From Bacillota bacterium (GTDB taxonomy: Bacteria; Bacillota; Clostridia; Peptostreptococcales; Thermotaleaceae): DNA of 11,803 nucleotides. Position 1 is the first letter of the stretch. Each line of letters opens with the position of its first letter. The translations under genes were made by a program, and so were the position numbers. The stretch covers positions 1 to 11,803 of the forward strand of contig JAMNXX010000086.1 in the NCBI GenBank assembly GCA_023623095.1, given 5' to 3'. This document shows positions 1 through 5,860 of this stretch, one piece after another. The notes beneath the pieces are model-generated. The model did not search any database, had not been told where the DNA came from, and worked only from the letters and a program-made list of their open reading frames with translations.

Positions 1-234
1 GTTATGGATCCGAATGATCCCACTTTGTTCACTGCCAGGAATCCATAAGGCATCGCCAAATAGATTTCCTTCCTGCAAGGTATTCCCATCTTTATCTACC
101 GTGATGACGACATCCGGTTCTTGCCCTGTATTTTTTGCATATGTCATGCCCAAAAAATTTCCAAGTACCCAGCTGAGAAGCAGTATAGGAAGAATAATTT
201 TTCCTATTACCTGAAAAAGTGGTCTGTTCCTCAT
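1..234 (-). CDS. Secreted TasA/CalY-like protein, N-terminal part (cut by window edge)
   Basis: The first 78 codons are present; the gene runs off the left edge. A strong AAGGAGGTG site lies at about 241-249. ATG at 234 sits 8 bases from GGAGG, whereas the upstream in-frame ATG at 240 is only 2 bases away, so 234 is preferred. Residues 1-33 form a signal peptide: MRNR, then a hydrophobic stretch, then a likely cleavage after TYA. The mature part has a short polar segment and then WIPGSEQSGIIRIHN at about residues 64-78. This resembles the 'PG...G.i.i.N' strand seen in TasA/camelysin-type proteins, where it comes before a beta-sandwich. It lies downstream of the 437-1171 gene, beyond a terminator-like hairpin. 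The role is inferred from that motif and from the neighbouring peptidase locus. Another secreted beta-sandwich protein is possible, because most of the protein is missing. Confidence 0.7.
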   Translation of the reverse strand, partial: MRNRPLFQVIGKIILPILLLSWVLGNFLGMTYAKNTGQEPDVVITVDKDGNTLQEGNLFGDALWIPGSEQSGIIRIHN

Positions 235-363
235 CCGCATCACCTCCTTGAAGAGTGCAGCCATGCGCCCAGATATTGCTCTTCTCCTTCTTCATTTCTT
301 TCTGAACAAACAGATACAGCCTAACGTCTATTTGCTTGAAAATACATTCGTTTCAGAAGAAAA

Positions 364-394
364 CAGAGTCAGGAAATCCACCTCACTGACTCTG
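364..394 (-). terminator. Intrinsic terminator after the 437-1171 gene
   Basis: A perfect 9-bp stem (CAGAGTCAG at 364-372 paired with CTGACTCTG at 386-394) has a 13-base loop. On the minus strand it is followed by TTTTCTTCT. It lies about 40 bases past the stop of the TasA/CalY-like gene. On the plus strand it is followed by CTCTTTTT, so it could work in both directions, although no plus-strand gene is seen upstream. Confidence 0.7.
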
Positions 395-436
395 CTCTTT
401 TTGTCTTGGCCCATATGAGCCAGTAAAATCCAATCT

Positions 437-1171
437 TTATTGTGGGTTTTGTTTCTTGACAAATGTATTATGCTGCGTAAAATCAAAATCAATCGTTATA
501 TTAAGCTTTTCATTTTCTCCTTCATCGCCCTCTAGCGCATCATGAGGGATCACAAATGTAAAGGCATCTTCTACGCCTTGGCTTTCATTCCACCATGTAA
601 TTTCGTAATTAGGATCCAATTTCTCCCCTCTTAATTTTGAATTCAACTCTTTTCCTAAATCCGCCAATGCACATGTCCCGCTAAAGGTTTTTCCAGGAAC
701 CGGATAACCCAGGCTGTTTAAAATGGTAAAGCGGTATTCAACCATCATTGCTTTTTCTAAATCTGCAACTCCATCCGGGCCAGCATTGAGGGTCTCATAA
801 TCAACTCTCACTTCATTGATAACAGCAGGAATGCTTCCAGTGTTTTTTGCTTTTACTTTTGCATATGCTTTTGTACCGGGGAATAGCCTTTTGAACTCAA
901 AAGTTGCTTTGTTGGATTTAGAATCAATTTTAGGCTCTGCTACAAAAATATTATCTAGATTCGGAGCTCCCTGACGGTACCTATTTTTTTCAACCTCAAA
1001 TACCTTCACTTCTGCATCGCTGTCATTCTTCGCACAGCTCAGCTCTACTGACAATTCTCCTGTTTCGATCGTACTGTCCACCCTGAATGTATCTGTCCAC
1101 GCTGCATATCCGGCACCCATGAGCACAACGGCTACAACGAGCACCAATGCCAAAAATTTTGTCCTCTTCAT
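437..1171 (-). CDS. TasA/CalY (camelysin)-like SipW-dependent secreted protein, 244 aa
   Basis: Residues 1-24 are a SipW-type signal peptide: MKRTK, a hydrophobic core, then GAGYAAW with likely cleavage near residues 23-24. This leads into WTDTFRVDSTIETGELSVEL, the conserved 'aW.D.f....i.TGeL.v' start of TasA/CalY mature proteins. A FPGTKAYAKVKAKNTGSIPA strand at about 97-116 is the second family hallmark (PG followed by K/V-NTG). The length fits TasA/CalY (roughly 190-260 aa). TasA in Bacillus is an exported matrix-fibre protein, and camelysin is a surface-associated relative. Here the role is inferred as an exported, possibly fibre-forming, surface protein processed by the SipW-type peptidase at 2763-3938. 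The start ATG follows AAAGGAGAGG at about 1177-1186. The gene appears monocistronic, with a TATAAT upstream and a terminator downstream. No C-terminal sorting motif is visible. Confidence 0.85.
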   Translation of the reverse strand: MKRTKFLALVLVVAVVLMGAGYAAWTDTFRVDSTIETGELSVELSCAKNDSDAEVKVFEVEKNRYRQGAPNLDNIFVAEPKIDSKSNKATFEFKRLFPGTKAYAKVKAKNTGSIPAVINEVRVDYETLNAGPDGVADLEKAMMVEYRFTILNSLGYPVPGKTFSGTCALADLGKELNSKLRGEKLDPNYEITWWNESQGVEDAFTFVIPHDALEGDEGENEKLNITIDFDFTQHNTFVKKQNPQ

Positions 1172-1242
1172 GTAACCCTCTCCTTTTCTATTTATTTTGC
1201 ACTAGTCCTTCGGATACAGAACCCATGCATCTCATTAGTTTT

Positions 1243-1248
1243 ATTATA
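1243..1248 (-). promoter_or_regulatory. Probable -10 box for the 437-1171 gene
   Basis: A perfect TATAAT reads on the minus strand at 1248-1243, about 70 bases upstream of the ATG. No good -35 hexamer lies 16-18 bases further upstream. The site is preceded by a pyrimidine-rich TTCTTTTTCTCTCC run, so an activator may be needed. An independent promoter agrees with the hairpin at 1501-1557 that separates this gene from the upstream operon. Confidence 0.4.
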
Positions 1249-1386
1249 AAAAGGAGAGAAAAAAGAATCTTCCCTCAAAAGGGTGCTTTGTACCTATCCA
1301 ATCAGCCCATTTTTGATAGAACGAATTGAGCATATGGATGGCACTTTTTTCCCATATTCGAATCTTTATGTTTTTCCCCGATTCCC

Positions 1387-1495
1387 CTAAAAATAAATTA
1401 ACTTCTTCCCTTTTTTCTTCAAAACAAGCAGAGCAATTACAATCCAGCCCCCATGAAGCTCACCCAAGAATACAATGGTTTCGGGAGCGCTTCAT
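1387..1495 (-). pseudogene. Possible small membrane-protein ORF with a disrupted frame
   Basis: A GGAGG (in the hairpin arm) is placed 8 bases before ATG at 1495. That frame gives only MKRSRNHCILG and then TGA. The +1 frame is open from 1491 to the TAG at 1387. It reads SAPETIVFLGELHGGW, then a hydrophobic run IVIALLVL, then a basic KKKGKK tail, which is the layout of a tiny membrane protein or of a C-terminal membrane anchor. Removing one A after the ATG would join the start codon to this frame and give about 35 residues. What is seen is the ribosome binding site and the two frames. The idea of a single-base insertion, sequencing error or +1 frameshift is inference. It could also be chance in AT-rich DNA. 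Confidence 0.3.
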
Positions 1496-1500
1496 AAAAA

Positions 1501-1557
1501 ATACCTCCAAATAGATAATCTAATTTTAATTAATTAGACTGTCTACTTTAGAGGTAT
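1501..1557 (-). terminator. Large hairpin and U-tract ending the peptidase/DUF5305 operon
   Basis: The arms at 1532-1557 and 1501-1525 pair over about 23-24 positions with one bulge, one mismatch and two G-U pairs, around a short AT loop. On the minus strand the stem runs straight into TTTTTT. It starts about 38 bases past the stop of the DUF5305 gene, so it fits an intrinsic terminator. The stem is unusually long and AT-rich, and its 3' arm contains GGAGGTAT, an ideal Shine-Dalgarno sequence for an ATG 8 bases on. It may therefore also hide a ribosome binding site. Confidence 0.75.
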
Positions 1558-1594
1558 CATATCAATTTGCCGGCTTTCGATTTATCTGTTCTGC

Positions 1595-2686
1595 TTACAT
1601 GGTTACTTGGTATGATTGCGATTGTCGATTTCTTAAATCTAAAACATAGACCCGATCGTTATCCAAAACATAAAATTTCATCATATCCGCTATATCTGCA
1701 CTATGCTGATACAAAATCGGCTTTCCGATTTCATCAGCCATCCGCACCAAATCTTCCATGCTCTTTAACGGATATACTGTTTCACATGAAAAGTTAATTT
1801 TATTATCTAAAGCAACCAGCCGATTCCCATATTTTCTCAATATGTTTTTTAACTCCCTTTCCAGCGGATCTTTAAAGCTCGTTCCTTTTGTAAAGAGCAG
1901 CAGGAACAGCAATCCCCCCGACAAGAAAGCAAGCAATATGCCGTAAACGATTAGCTTCTTCTTATCCAGAGGCGCTTTTACCCGCTTGATTTCATCAATG
2001 CTTCCCGGTTTCTTTTCGGATAGCGTTCCTCCAATCTTAAAGTAGCCTGAATTTAAAGGAATGATCATAGAAGTCGATACGTTCTCCTCTATCGTTCCTC
2101 GCGCTGTCCGGGCATCAAGACGAACATTCCAAAAAACTGTCATTTTAACATCGGAATGCACCTTCGTATCTTTTATCACCTGCTGCGCAAATTGATTGTA
2201 TTGAGCGAAATCTAGCGGAATTTCTCTTTTGAGCGAAAGGCTTTTCCCATTTGATTTGAAATTCGTCTTTGGAACAATCGTCCACTCTCGCTTCCAAATA
2301 GATTCATAAGCCTCCTCTTCGCTCCGATACCCCTCTATCACAGCCAGTACTTCATAATCCCCCTGTATATCTGCGTCCGCTTCTCCTTCAAAATGATATT
2401 CAAAGAAAGTATTGATGGAGTCAACGATTTCCGCAATATAAATATTTCCCGGTTCCAAAGACGGTTCTTGATAAAGGATATTGGGTTTTAGAAAAACCCG
2501 ATAAAAAACATTTGCTTCCTGTTCATAGGTATAAAGCTCTTTTTTTTCTTCTATCCAGCCCGGATTCAACACTGTCCGGAATAATGAAAATAAAACAGCG
2601 CCTGCTGCGAAAATAACTGCTAAAATCACTGCCATCCGGATTTGTTGGTGCCATTCCAATTTCTTTTTTTCACGATATTTCATCAT
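1595..2686 (-). CDS. DUF5305-type membrane protein, 363 aa
   Basis: The topology is clear. A basic N-terminus precedes a membrane helix at about residues 16-38. An extracytoplasmic domain spans about 45-243. A second helix, around IVYGILLAFLSGGLLFLLLF, lies at about 246-265, followed by a cytoplasmic tail of about 98 residues that includes LRKYGNRLVAL and ends FYVLDNDRVYVLDLR. This layout, and its position next to a SipW/archaeal-type signal peptidase, match the DUF5305 family, whose function is unknown. I infer an accessory role in export or assembly of the SipW substrates. The frame is open to a TTG at 2692, but ATG at 2686 lies 6 bases from GGGAG and is the better start. It begins 76 bases after the peptidase stop and is the last gene before the large hairpin. 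The family call rests on recognition rather than alignment. Confidence 0.75.
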   Translation of the reverse strand: MMKYREKKKLEWHQQIRMAVILAVIFAAGAVLFSLFRTVLNPGWIEEKKELYTYEQEANVFYRVFLKPNILYQEPSLEPGNIYIAEIVDSINTFFEYHFEGEADADIQGDYEVLAVIEGYRSEEEAYESIWKREWTIVPKTNFKSNGKSLSLKREIPLDFAQYNQFAQQVIKDTKVHSDVKMTVFWNVRLDARTARGTIEENVSTSMIIPLNSGYFKIGGTLSEKKPGSIDEIKRVKAPLDKKKLIVYGILLAFLSGGLLFLLLFTKGTSFKDPLERELKNILRKYGNRLVALDNKINFSCETVYPLKSMEDLVRMADEIGKPILYQHSADIADMMKFYVLDNDRVYVLDLRNRQSQSYQVTM

Positions 2687-2762
2687 CAGCAACTCCCATC
2701 CGATAAGTTTTCGCAGAACATTTCAGCACGTAATTGGTACCGTCTTGAAGAGCTTTGCTCTC

Positions 2763-3938
2763 CTATGTTTTCCCTCTGAGAAAAAGCGCCAATCTCCCAA
2801 TTTTAGGAATCACATAGACCATTTTTCCCTTAACGTCTTCCGGTTTGACCCAATCGGAATCTTCTTTTGCATTGTTATCGCCTTTTGTAATATACCTTTT
2901 TTGTTTTTCTTCTTCAGCGATATCTACAATTCGATGGCATACATTGACTCCATTTCTGCGAAATTGTATGATTTCTCCTACCTTCGGCTCTTCATCCGCA
3001 ATTCGCTTGATGAGAACAAGATCTCCGGCTTTTATCACAGGTTCCATGCTACCTGTAAGGATGACGATGGGATAGATGGGGAATACACCCACTGAAAACC
3101 AAATCACCCCTATGGAAATGATGCACGTCAACATCCAGCTAAAGGGATTCTCTTCATCTCTATTTTTCTTTGCTTTCTTCGATTCTTGAAGATATAAGTT
3201 CTGAAAAAACATCAATGAAAATATCGGGTACAATACCCCAATCAATGCTTTGTTGATCCATTTTAGATCCGGAAGGATGGGACACAGCCATTCAAATCCC
3301 TGAATAACCCCAAAATAAATGATCGATGCCCACGGACCTCCCAATAGGACGAGATAAGAAGCGAATACATTTTGAGAAAACTGCGGCAAGAAATACTCTC
3401 CCATATATTTTACAACTTGCTCCATTCCCCTGAGATTCATTAAGCGGTTTAAAGGTACCGCACTCATTGCCATCAACAGGGAAATCAACAGTATGATCAA
3501 TAGGCTTTTCTCGCTGGAAAAGCTATTCACAAGATAATTACGTATCATCTCCCTGCTGATCAGCAAAATTCCCAACCAAAATATATTGATCCCTATCCCT
3601 ACAAGGGAATGATCATAAGGGCTTTTCCCAAAACCATCTATAAACAGTGCAAATCCGATCATCAGAAAAATATAAAGAAGAGCAAAATTCAACGCCCACC
3701 AATTCACGAAATTTTTCAACCGTAAAAGTCCTTTTGAACGAACCCGCGGAAACAACCAGATGATAAAAGCCACCCCCGCCCATAAAACGGGCCTTATAAA
3801 ATAGATAAAACCGGCAGTTTTATTAAAGGAAAGGGAAGGCAGGTTTTCCAATATATAAATGCCCATAAGAAGCGCAACGATCAAAAAGCACCGCATTTTA
3901 GAGGAATGCACGGGCATCCATTTTTCTTTTGATATCAT
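2763..3938 (-). CDS. SipW (ER/archaeal)-type signal peptidase I with a polytopic N-terminal membrane domain, 391 aa
   Basis: The C-terminal third carries the S26B signal peptidase boxes. They are TGSMEP with the nucleophile Ser297, NVCHRIVDI with His335 in place of the bacterial Lys general base, and KGDNNAKEDSDWV (about 352-364) with the box-E Asp at 354 or 360. Ser-His-Asp enzymes of this type (B. subtilis SipW) remove signal peptides from TasA-like precursors outside the membrane. Ordinary SipW is about 190 aa. Here about 265 residues of extra sequence come first, with roughly seven hydrophobic helices before the one that leads into the catalytic domain, and I cannot assign that region to a known family. 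ATG at 3938 is chosen because GGAGG lies 5 bases upstream; the in-frame TTG at 3950 overlaps that site. It sits in the middle of the operon between two likely substrates and the DUF5305 gene. Confidence 0.9.
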   Translation of the reverse strand: MISKEKWMPVHSSKMRCFLIVALLMGIYILENLPSLSFNKTAGFIYFIRPVLWAGVAFIIWLFPRVRSKGLLRLKNFVNWWALNFALLYIFLMIGFALFIDGFGKSPYDHSLVGIGINIFWLGILLISREMIRNYLVNSFSSEKSLLIILLISLLMAMSAVPLNRLMNLRGMEQVVKYMGEYFLPQFSQNVFASYLVLLGGPWASIIYFGVIQGFEWLCPILPDLKWINKALIGVLYPIFSLMFFQNLYLQESKKAKKNRDEENPFSWMLTCIISIGVIWFSVGVFPIYPIVILTGSMEPVIKAGDLVLIKRIADEEPKVGEIIQFRRNGVNVCHRIVDIAEEEKQKRYITKGDNNAKEDSDWVKPEDVKGKMVYVIPKIGRLALFLRGKT

Positions 3939-3998
3939 CTCTTCCTCCAATCCATATGCACTTTTCTTGATGATGTTTCAGCGGTTCACCCGGCAATT

Positions 3999-4550
3999 CT
4001 AATCCGATGATTCGCTATCTCCACTGCTCCCACTATCGCTGCTGCTGCCAGCATCTCCACTGCTGCCACTATCACTGTTGCCGCTGCTAGTATCCCCACC
4101 GCTGCCACTATCACTGTTGCCGCTACTAGTATCCCCATTGCTGCCATCCTGCCCAGTATTTCCGGAACCGCTATCGGTACTCTTTTCTGAATCACCGCTG
4201 CCTCCCGAGCTGTTTTTACTGCTGCTTTCTGAAGTGCTGCTTTGGGCCTCCCCGCTACTGCTACCGCTTACGCCATCGCCTTCTCCGCCGGCTTGAATTC
4301 CGCCTTCTTCACCCTTTTCATTTTCAGAACCGGCCTTATCACCTTCTCTTTCAACCGAATCTCCTGCAGAAGATCCGCCACCTCCTCCGTCTTGGAGGGA
4401 TTCAAAATTAAATTCATTTTCAGGAATCTCCGGTTCAACCGATATTTCCCCTCGAATCGTCAATTCTTTCTGCCAAGCTCCCAATCCGCCCGCCATCAGA
4501 CCAAAAGCAGCAACGATGCTGCATAAAACGATCAAGCTTTTTGTCTTCAT
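3999..4550 (-). CDS. SipW-type secreted precursor with Ser/Gly/Asp-rich repetitive tail, 183 aa
   Basis: Residues 1-25 are a signal peptide: MKTKS, a hydrophobic core, then GGLGAW. It is followed by QKELTIRGEISVEPEIPENE, a shortened version of the TasA/CalY mature start. From about residue 54 the protein is almost all Gly, Ser, Asp, Glu and Asn, strongly acidic and presumably disordered. There is no beta-sandwich domain and no anchor. Near the end a 13-residue unit (GDTSSGNSDSGSG) is repeated twice, followed by a degenerate 12-residue copy. The start ATG follows GGAGGTGCAAT. It is 69 bases past the previous gene and about 48 bases before the peptidase ribosome binding site, so it is probably co-transcribed with both. 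The role is unknown: a spacer, a matrix polymer or a Ca-binding surface protein are all possible. Confidence 0.75.
   Translation of the reverse strand: MKTKSLIVLCSIVAAFGLMAGGLGAWQKELTIRGEISVEPEIPENEFNFESLQDGGGGGSSAGDSVEREGDKAGSENEKGEEGGIQAGGEGDGVSGSSSGEAQSSTSESSSKNSSGGSGDSEKSTDSGSGNTGQDGSNGDTSSGNSDSGSGGDTSSGNSDSGSSGDAGSSSDSGSSGDSESSD
4023..4136 (-). repeat. Tandem coding repeats, 39 + 39 + 36 bp
   Basis: Two nearly identical 39-bp units (4098-4136 and 4059-4097) and a degenerate 36-bp unit (4023-4058) lie at the 3' end of the Ser/Gly/Asp-rich gene. The units are in frame with the codons, so copy-number change would lengthen or shorten the tail without a frameshift. Confidence 0.75.
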
Positions 4551-4619
4551 ATTGCACCTCCATCTTCATCAGAATGATGCATCGTTCTTCCCCTATTTGA
4601 ATACAAAAACAAAATAAAC

Positions 4620-5123
4620 CTATTCATCTGCAGCCATTGCATTCCACTGATGAATAGTCAGTTTTGCCTCAAATTCGTAATTTCCCTCTTGCCCTGCATA
4701 AATATTTAATTTTCCTTTCCCAAATCCATTTTTTCCTCGTATGATCCGCTCCGGTCCTTGAATCGTTATCCCTTCAGGTAAATTTTGATCCCCATCGATA
4801 AGGCTGCATTTTACAGGAACAGTCCCGCGATTGGTCACTTCATAAGAAAGGATTCCCTGATAACCCGGTTGCACTTTGCCCGTGATGGTAATCACATCCT
4901 CCTCTCGTATAATTTGAAGGCCTTCTTGCTCATTATTCGTTGGGTCCAGTTCATAATTGCTGAAATAAGGATCTATATTGCCTGAAGAAATCGACTGAAA
5001 AAGCTTCAGGTTTCCGTCCCAAGAAGCATAACCTACCCCCAGAAAGCTCAATGCCGCAATCGCGGTAAGACAAAACACCCCCCATTGATAAAATGATCTG
5101 CTTTTCTTTCCTTTTCGCACCAA
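4620..5123 (-). CDS. Small TasA/CalY-like SipW-dependent secreted protein, 167 aa
   Basis: A basic N-terminus (RKGKKSR) and hydrophobic core end in FLGVGYASWDGNLKLFQSIS, followed by SGNIDPYFSNYEL. This is the typical SipW cleavage region and mature start of TasA/CalY proteins. Further on, VQPGYQGILSYEVTNRGTVP (about 83-102) is the PG...V.NrG strand of the family. There is no C-terminal anchor. The frame has no ATG near the ribosome binding site. AAGGAG at 5135-5140 is 11 bases from TTG 5123 and 14 from GTG 5120, so I give TTG 5123 as the likelier start. The frame is open to 5186, but that part has no signal character. It is the first gene after the response regulator (122-base gap) and probably a target of that system and a substrate of the 2763-3938 peptidase. 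Confidence 0.8.
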   Translation of the reverse strand: MVRKGKKSRSFYQWGVFCLTAIAALSFLGVGYASWDGNLKLFQSISSGNIDPYFSNYELDPTNNEQEGLQIIREEDVITITGKVQPGYQGILSYEVTNRGTVPVKCSLIDGDQNLPEGITIQGPERIIRGKNGFGKGKLNIYAGQEGNYEFEAKLTIHQWNAMAADE

Positions 5124-5245
5124 TGAAATACACACTCCTTTCTCTCGATGATATGCTTCTGACGAACAAAATGATCCACAACCCACATTTACAGACCTGT
5201 CTATCCATTTGCGTGATGATGAAAAAAGATCGCCCCCTAAATATC

Positions 5246-5860
5246 TTAATTTCTAGACAAATCGTTTACCAAAAGCGCTGCCTGCGTCCGATGCCCCAAT
5301 CCAAGCTTTGCTAATATGCTGCTGACATGCTTTTTGACTGTATGCTCCGATATAAATAACTTCCGCGCGATCTCCTCATTGCTAAGCCCCTTGCCTAGTT
5401 GTACCAGAACATCTTTTTCCCTTGCCGTAAGTTGTTTAAATCGATCGCTCTCTTCCTCCTCCATGCAGTTCTCGAGCATTTCTGTATCAAAATATTTTCT
5501 GCCTCTCTGAACCGTTTTTAAAGCAAATAAAATATCCTCTGAAAAAGCATCTTTGAGCAAATATCCATATACCCCTGCTTGCCTGGATCTCAGAAAGTCT
5601 TCTTTTTGAAGGGAGGAAGTTAAAATAATGCATTTTGTTTTCAGATTTTTATCTGTAATGCCCTCTACGATTTTTAATCCATCATCTCCTCCAAGCCTCA
5701 GATCGATGATGGCAATTTCGTACTCCTCTTGCTCTAAGAAACGGAGCGCCTCCTGAACCGTGGAGGCTTCCTGTATTTTTTCAATGCTTCTTTCCATCGA
5801 TAAAACGGTGGAAAGGCCTTTTCTTACCAGCGGATGATCATCAACGATCAGTATATTCAT
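5246..5860 (-). CDS. NarL/FixJ-type response regulator, 204 aa
   Basis: An N-terminal receiver domain (1-118) has the acidic pair Asp7-Asp8, the phospho-acceptor Asp53 in IIDLRLGGDDG, Thr81 and Lys103. A LuxR-type helix-turn-helix (about 142-203) has LTAREKDVLVQLGKGLSNEE, then the recognition helix SEHTVKKHVSSILAKLG. All key residues are intact. The ATG overlaps the kinase stop (ATGA), and the AGGAGGAGG ribosome binding site lies inside the end of the kinase gene, so the two are translationally coupled. It should bind DNA as a phosphorylated dimer. The nearest downstream targets are the TasA/CalY-SipW genes, but no binding site could be defined. Confidence 0.95.
   Translation of the reverse strand: MNILIVDDHPLVRKGLSTVLSMERSIEKIQEASTVQEALRFLEQEEYEIAIIDLRLGGDDGLKIVEGITDKNLKTKCIILTSSLQKEDFLRSRQAGVYGYLLKDAFSEDILFALKTVQRGRKYFDTEMLENCMEEEESDRFKQLTAREKDVLVQLGKGLSNEEIARKLFISEHTVKKHVSSILAKLGLGHRTQAALLVNDLSRN

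Larger units (their letters stand above)
1172..1594. other. Intergenic stretch between the peptidase operon and the 437-1171 gene
   Basis: This stretch of about 420 bases contains, in minus-strand order, the large hairpin at 1501-1557, a possible disrupted small ORF (1387-1495), AT-rich sequence with no recognisable gene (about 1250-1386), the TATAAT at 1243-1248 and the ribosome binding site of the 437-1171 gene. I recognise no riboswitch class or tRNA in it. Confidence 0.6.

Noticed and set aside
92..295. 67-codon minus-strand frame covering the start of the first gene
   Set aside because: It is in a different frame from the ATG served by the AAGGAGG site and has no signal peptide; the frame starting at 234 has both.
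1251..1386. Riboswitch or leader RNA upstream of the 437-1171 gene
   Set aside because: The GGGCT...AGCACCC and CCCTTTTGAGGG pairings are short and do not match any riboswitch class I know.
3986..4296. Ala/Val-rich and Leu/Pro-rich open frames opposite or alongside the Ser/Gly/Asp-rich gene
   Set aside because: These are shadows of the repetitive GC-richer coding sequence; they lack start signals and only mirror the repeat in another frame.
4951..5208. 85-codon open frame overlapping the start of the small TasA/CalY-like gene
   Set aside because: It overlaps in another frame a gene with a clear SipW signal and family motifs, and it has no ribosome binding site of its own.
5226..5253. Possible terminator between the response regulator and the 4620-5123 gene (AAGAT...ATCTT then T-run)
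   Set aside because: The stem is only 5 bp and AT-rich around a 12-base loop, too weak to call; read-through into the TasA/CalY genes is more likely.
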